Assembly: GCF_035942955.1 (NCBI RefSeq)
Contig: NZ_DASZCQ010000264.1
Location: forward strand, 1 to 9,858
Direction of reading: 5' to 3'
Length of the DNA: 9,858 bases
Source of the DNA: DASYTH01 sp035942955
GTDB taxonomy: Bacteria; Actinomycetota; Actinomycetes; Mycobacteriales; Pseudonocardiaceae
The translations under genes were made by a program, and so were the position numbers. The stretch's first letter is position 1; each line of letters opens with the position of its first letter. The notes beneath the pieces are model-generated. The model had not been told where the DNA came from. It worked only from the letters and a program-made list of their open reading frames with translations, and made no database searches. Below are positions 7,261-9,858 of this stretch, in pieces.

Positions 7261-7554
7261 TCAGCTCCGTTCGAGAATGGTGAAGTTGATCTGCCCCTGG
7301 GTGTCCTGCTCGACGTCGAGCACCTTGTCGTCGAGATACTCCGCGGCCCGCGGCTCCAGGAACACCTGGGCACCGGCGTCGGCGGTGACCACCTCGTCGC
7401 CCGCAGCCGGTCCGGGTGCGACGGTCAGCGCCAGTGCGTCCTGGGAATCGTCCCGGGTGTGCACCGCGAACCGCAGGCCACCCTCGTCCTGGAGCCCACG
7501 TTGCGCGGTCAGCGCACTGATCGCGTCGGCTGCCGCTTCGGTTACTGCCAGCAT
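7261..7554 (-). CDS. HesB/IscA-like small protein lacking cluster cysteines
   Basis: A 97-residue protein with the pattern of the Fe-S biosynthesis (HesB/IscA) fold: MLAVTEAAADAISAL at the N-terminus, EGGLRFAV near residues 24-31, GDEVV near 52-56, VFLEPRAAEYLDDKVLD (64-80) and a final strand QINFTI. The ATG at 7554-7552 is chosen because AAGGA sits 6 nt upstream; the longer open frame to 7584 lacks a ribosome site. The protein has no cysteine at all, so it cannot bind a cluster as A-type carriers do. Cysteine-free members of this fold occur in actinobacteria, sometimes labelled adhesin, without known function. It lies 70 nt after the Tat-exported protein and may share its transcript. Confidence 0.82.
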   Translation of the reverse strand: MLAVTEAAADAISALTAQRGLQDEGGLRFAVHTRDDSQDALALTVAPGPAAGDEVVTADAGAQVFLEPRAAEYLDDKVLDVEQDTQGQINFTILERS

Positions 7555-7624
7555 GCTGGTTCCTTCCTTAGACGGCGTACCCAACCCAACATAGAGGCCC
7601 GCCGCCGACCACGCATGCTCGCCG

Positions 7625-8443
7625 TTACACGAGTTGGTAGGCCCGGTAGTTCCGGATGAGCTGATAGGTGTTCTGCAGCCCGGAACTCTCGATGCTGCGG
7701 TAGATTCCCCACTTCGGTCGCAGATAGTTGACGTCCCGCCACAGGTCGACGCTCGTCGTGCGGTTGTCCACCACCGTGGTCGAACCGTTGCGGATCACCC
7801 ACCTGAGGTAGCCGCCGCTGTTGGACGCCTTGAACTCCCACTCGATGTCCAGCCACTTGTTCTGCAGCGGCGTGTAGTCGGCGAGGACGTGCTCGGTGTT
7901 GGCATCGTTGTCCCGCAACGTGAGAACGGTCAGCGTCGGCCGGCTCTTCTGCCGCGGCGTGAGTGTCCACAGCGGACCTCCCACGTCCGGCACCTTCATC
8001 TGGAAGATATGGGTGAACTTGGTGGTCGCCGTCAGCGAGCTCGGCCAGAACGCCTGGTACGTGATCCGCCAGGTCTGATCCTTCCCGATCTTGTGCACCG
8101 TGCTTCCGGAGCGCATCCCCTTGGATTCGTTGCGTTGCCGGTCGGACCCGTCCCGGTCCACCGTGTGCATGTCGAACCGGTAGCTCTCCCCGGAGACGTA
8201 GATGTGCCGAACCCCGGGATGCGAGTCGGCCCGGTCGTCCTCCAACCCCTCGAACGCGTTCAGCCCGTCCGTAGCCGGGTTCGGACTCCACCACAACATC
8301 CAGGCCGCGGCGGGCTGACGCCCCGCCACCGGCTGGGTTCTGGTGGCCGCCCGCGCCGTCCCCGTCCCCGCCGCCAACCCGCCCAGCACACCCGCGCCCA
8401 GCCCGAGCGCCCTCCGCCGGTCGAAACTCGTTACCCGATCCAC
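7625..8443 (-). CDS. Tat-exported polysaccharide lyase-like protein (heparin lyase I family)
   Basis: A 272-residue secreted protein. The GTG start at 8443-8441 has AAAGGGG 7 nt upstream. Residues 8-32 form a twin-arginine signal (DRRRALGLGAG, then a hydrophobic Gly/Ala stretch and a probable cut after TARA), so it is exported folded. The mature part fits the concanavalin-like jelly-roll of the heparin lyase I-like family (Pfam PF14099 type). Its markers are GESYRFDMH near residue 85, DRQRNESKG, WRITYQAFWPSS, FTHIFQMK, a strand LQNKWLDIEWEFK, and the ending PKWGIYRS followed by RNYRAYQLV. Related enzymes cleave uronic-acid-containing polysaccharides by beta-elimination. I cannot say which polymer is the substrate, and the catalytic residues were not assigned. 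Its promoter carries a perfect dyad, suggesting substrate-dependent repression. Confidence 0.8.
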   Translation of the reverse strand: MDRVTSFDRRRALGLGAGVLGGLAAGTGTARAATRTQPVAGRQPAAAWMLWWSPNPATDGLNAFEGLEDDRADSHPGVRHIYVSGESYRFDMHTVDRDGSDRQRNESKGMRSGSTVHKIGKDQTWRITYQAFWPSSLTATTKFTHIFQMKVPDVGGPLWTLTPRQKSRPTLTVLTLRDNDANTEHVLADYTPLQNKWLDIEWEFKASNSGGYLRWVIRNGSTTVVDNRTTSVDLWRDVNYLRPKWGIYRSIESSGLQNTYQLIRNYRAYQLV

Positions 8444-8472
8444 GTGGAAACCCCTTTCCTTATCGGATCGTC

Positions 8473-8487
8473 ATACATCGGATGTAT
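8473..8487. promoter_or_regulatory. Operator-like perfect dyad ATACATC-G-GATGTAT
   Basis: Seven-base arms ATACATC (8473-8479) and GATGTAT (8481-8487) are perfect inverted repeats around one G. They lie about 30 to 44 nt upstream of the lyase-like gene's GTG and overlap the expected -10 position. AT-rich dyads of this size in GC-rich DNA are typical operators, and an ATC-N-GAT core suits dimeric GntR-type repressors that control sugar or uronate use. The regulator gene is not in the window. ATCCGATGT (8618-8626) and GGATGTATC (8646-8654) resemble parts of the site further upstream. Confidence 0.62.
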
Positions 8488-8510
8488 CCTGCGACTTAAA
8501 GTAAGAGCAA
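8482..8510 (-). promoter_or_regulatory. Probable promoter of the lyase-like gene
   Basis: On the minus strand TTGCTC (8510-8505) is a reasonable -35. It is followed after 16-18 bases by GATACA or TACATC within the dyad, a weak -10. The stretch is noticeably AT-richer than its surroundings (CTTACTTTAAGT). The overlap with the dyad would allow steric repression. The exact -10 is uncertain. Confidence 0.4.
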
Positions 8511-8845
8511 CATCACCACTCGTCAAGCCTGGCGCTCAACCTCATTGCCACACGGCCACCACTAGGGGATCTGCTCTCAACGATGGTGGTCTAGTCCAGC
8601 TCGCCCTGCCGCGAGAGATCCGATGTTCCGCTCCCCGGCACGCCGGGATGTATCAGAACCACTACCCGGCGCCTCTTGTTGGTAAGTGTTAAGGACGAAC
8701 GGACCCCGCCCCCCAGGCGCAGAATGCTAACAACCTGGTCGGACGGGCGATGAAACCGAACGAGACAGGGCTCCATCAAAGGATTGTCGGTGCCGGGTGA
8801 TACACCTGGGTCGAACAAATCCCATGAGGCAAGGAAGTAACACCA
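8511..8845. other. Divergent intergenic region with small dyads
   Basis: No coding sequence is supported here. The region separates the minus-strand lyase-like gene from the plus-strand small gene, so it holds both control regions. Visible items are a hairpin CCCGGC-AC-GCCGGG (8634-8647), the operator-like fragments at 8618-8626 and 8646-8654, and the dyad at 8793-8809. Base composition is less GC-rich than the genes. An open minus-strand frame crosses it but is antisense to the small gene and has no convincing start or family. Confidence 0.6.
8793..8809. promoter_or_regulatory. Imperfect dyad upstream of small plus-strand gene
   Basis: CCGGGTG (8793-8799), ATA, CACCTGG (8803-8809) form an inverted repeat with one G-T type mismatch. 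It is centred about 45 nt upstream of the ATG at 8846. It contains TGATACACC, which could serve as an extended -10 element, so an operator overlapping the promoter is plausible. No clear -35 was found. Confidence 0.3.
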
Positions 8846-9124
8846 ATGTCCGCCCGCCCCACTCCGGCCCAGCTCGATGGTCTGAACCACCGAGCCCTCG
8901 CGATGCTCCGCGCCGTTGACGCGGGTCGCGCGGAACTCAGCTGCAGCCAGGAGCCCGACCTGTTCATCGACGGCGTGCCCTGCTGCGACCAGTTCACCGC
9001 CCACATCCTCGCCCACGACGGCCTCATCGAGCCCGCCTACTCCGGCGTCCTCGGCCAGCGAGTCCCCGCCACCCTCACCCCGGCCGGCCTCGCCGCCATC
9101 ACCCCCGCCCCCGCCGCCGCCTAA
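8846..9124 (+). CDS. Small winged-helix-like protein, function unknown
   Basis: A 92-residue protein starting at ATG 8846 with AAGGAAG 8 nt upstream. Third positions are strongly G/C, supporting real coding, and the antisense frame does not show this. It begins with helix-forming TPAQLDGLNHRALAMLRAV (residues 6-24). It then has three cysteines, one at residue 33 and a vicinal pair in PCCDQF (46-47), a second helix FTAHILAHDGLI, and a last segment VPATLTPAGLAAI followed by Ala/Pro. The order helix, helix, short hairpin, LTPAGLAA resembles compact winged-helix proteins. I have the impression of similar short hypothetical proteins in Pseudonocardiales. No function can be assigned; a redox or metal role for the CC pair is speculation. 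Confidence 0.68.
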   Translation: MSARPTPAQLDGLNHRALAMLRAVDAGRAELSCSQEPDLFIDGVPCCDQFTAHILAHDGLIEPAYSGVLGQRVPATLTPAGLAAITPAPAAA

Positions 9125-9233
9125 CCACCCGCGCGCCCAGGGCCATCACCTTCCCGAGCCACGCTCGCTCCGGAACCCACCCAATCCACCTCCTGCCCAC
9201 CCACGCGCCAGGCCCCCTCACCCGCCCGCACCT

Positions 9234-9432
9234 CCACCATCGACGGGTCCGGGGTTCCTCGGCGCGCCCACGCTCGCGGCCCTCACCTGCCCGTTCCGAG
9301 CACACCCACCTCGCCGCACCCCCACCATCAAACGGGTCCGGGGTTCTTCGGCGGTCCCGCGCTCGCGGCCCCTCAGCCGCCCGCTCCACGCCCGCCCCGA
9401 GCACACCCCATCCCGCCGCCGGGCCCCACCAT
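9234..9432. repeat. Degenerate GC-rich repeat A, about 90 bp units
   Basis: Two units begin CCACCAT, then an ACGGGTCCGGGGTTC core (at 9234 and 9322). They continue with TCGGCG, then CGCTCGCGGCC, then CCGAGCACACCC. A third CCACCAT at 9426 begins a further, more diverged unit (GGCGGGCCCGGGATC). The units are about 90-100 bases apart and lie outside any gene. They look like decayed intergenic repeats rather than coding sequence, and no terminal dyads or target duplications were recognised. Confidence 0.6.
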
Positions 9433-9435
9433 GGC

Positions 9436-9680
9436 GGGCCCGGGATCCCCCGGGCGTGTCCCGCGCCCAGGTAGGCGTGTGACCCCTCCCCGCAGACACG
9501 CGACCGCGCCCTGGCACCCCGGCCCCACGGCGCGCGGGCACCCGGCCGGCACCGGACTACGGGAACGCGTCACATGGCTGCACGAGCGCCGAACACGGCT
9601 GCCGGAAGGCGAGACACGCCGGGCCGGGACCGGGATCCCGGGCGCGTCCCGCCCTCGGGTAGGCATGTGACGCCTCGGCG
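9436..9680. repeat. Repeat B pair with BamHI-like palindromes
   Basis: Two related stretches, 9436-9490 and about 9622-9680, share GGGATCCC, GGGCG.GTCCCGC and GGTAGGC.TGTGAC in the same order. The first contains a hairpin GCCCGGG-ATCC-CCCGGGC (9438-9455), and the second contains the perfect 12-bp palindrome CCGGGATCCCGG (9630-9641). Between the copies is sequence with no recognisable content. I see no gene from 9125 to 9810. Confidence 0.55.
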
Positions 9681-9768
9681 TAGGTCAGTTGCGCGCCAAC
9701 CGCGGGCTACCGCGGGGCGGCGAGTGTCGGGCCGGGCCGGGATTCGCCGCTTCCCTACTCAGCCCAGC

Positions 9769-9790
9769 CCCCACCCCGTGTGGGGTGGGG
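9769..9790. terminator. Strong GC hairpin, probable terminator
   Basis: CCCCACCCC (9769-9777) and GGGGTGGGG (9782-9790) form a perfect 9-bp stem with a 4-base GTGT loop. There is no U-tract on either side, as is common for actinobacterial terminators. It lies about 20 bases past a minus-strand stop codon at 9813-9811. It may therefore end a gene entering from beyond the right edge, although it could act in both directions. Confidence 0.6.
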
Positions 9791-9810
9791 AGGGGGGTTC
9801 GTGGGTCAGT

Positions 9811-9858
9811 TTACCAGCGGAAATGCCGGGGAAGATCAAGAGTGGGGTGGGTGTGGAC
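9811..9858 (-). CDS. Possible gene end running in from the right edge
   Basis: On the minus strand a frame enters from the window edge, reads HPTLDLPRHFRW and ends at TAA (9813-9811). The GC hairpin follows about 20 bases later, a sensible gene-end arrangement. Only 15 codons are visible and no family can be named. A competing reading is a plus-strand start at ATG 9830 (MPGKIKSG, running off the window), but it lacks a convincing ribosome site. Both are weak. Confidence 0.25.
   Translation of the reverse strand, partial: VHTHPTLDLPRHFRW

Noticed and set aside
8556..8589. Inverted repeat CCACCA/TGGTGG
   Set aside because: The stem is only 6 bp with a 22-base loop, giving no reason to expect structure or binding.
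8591..9016. Minus-strand open frame of 141 codons
   Set aside because: It overlaps the better-supported plus-strand gene at 8846, lacks codon bias and shows no recognisable motif.
9234..9680. CRISPR array
   Set aside because: The repeats are degenerate, irregular in length and spacing, and there are no constant-length spacers or cas genes.

Overview
The window is very GC-rich with strong G/C third-position bias, and it carries GTG starts, a twin-arginine signal, a lipobox protein, an ECF sigma factor and a U-tract-less GC hairpin. All of this points to a high-GC actinobacterium. A small helix-rich protein at 8846-9121 looks like ones I associate with Pseudonocardiales, but that placement is an inference and is less certain than the phylum.

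Nearly all genes read on the minus strand. Reading in gene direction from the right: a Tat-exported jelly-roll polysaccharide-lyase-like protein (8443-7625) sits behind a perfect 15-bp dyad that overlaps its probable promoter. A cysteine-free HesB/IscA-fold protein follows (7554-7261). Next come three 11-bp direct repeats of the kind bound by OmpR-family regulators (7245-7213), then a multiply frameshifted OmpR-type response regulator (7170-6539). The regulator's C-terminus appears to have been replaced by the tail of a PepSY-domain protein. A broken ABC-transporter ATPase (6530-5847) comes next, and neither a histidine kinase nor a permease is present. An intact secreted 1106-residue type I pullulanase with two tandem N-terminal X25-like modules follows (5831-2511). 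After it lie a beta-helix lipoprotein (2429-1053) and, 4 nt further on, an ECF sigma factor (1048-545).

The left 580 bases hold a roughly 200-bp direct repeat in two copies. The second copy runs into the 3' end of the sigma gene, and the first keeps a degraded trace of that same gene end. The only plus-strand gene is the 92-residue protein at 8846-9121. To its right, 9125-9858 is gene-poor and contains degenerate GC-rich repeats and a strong hairpin that probably ends transcription of a gene lying beyond the window.

Functionally, the intact genes suggest extracellular carbohydrate breakdown: debranching of alpha-glucans by the pullulanase, cleavage of an acidic polysaccharide by the Tat protein, and a surface beta-helix protein coupled to an ECF sigma factor. 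The middle 1.3 kb is a sensing and transport island in advanced decay, squeezed between intact genes. No anti-sigma factor, transposase, integrase, CRISPR array or RNA gene was seen.
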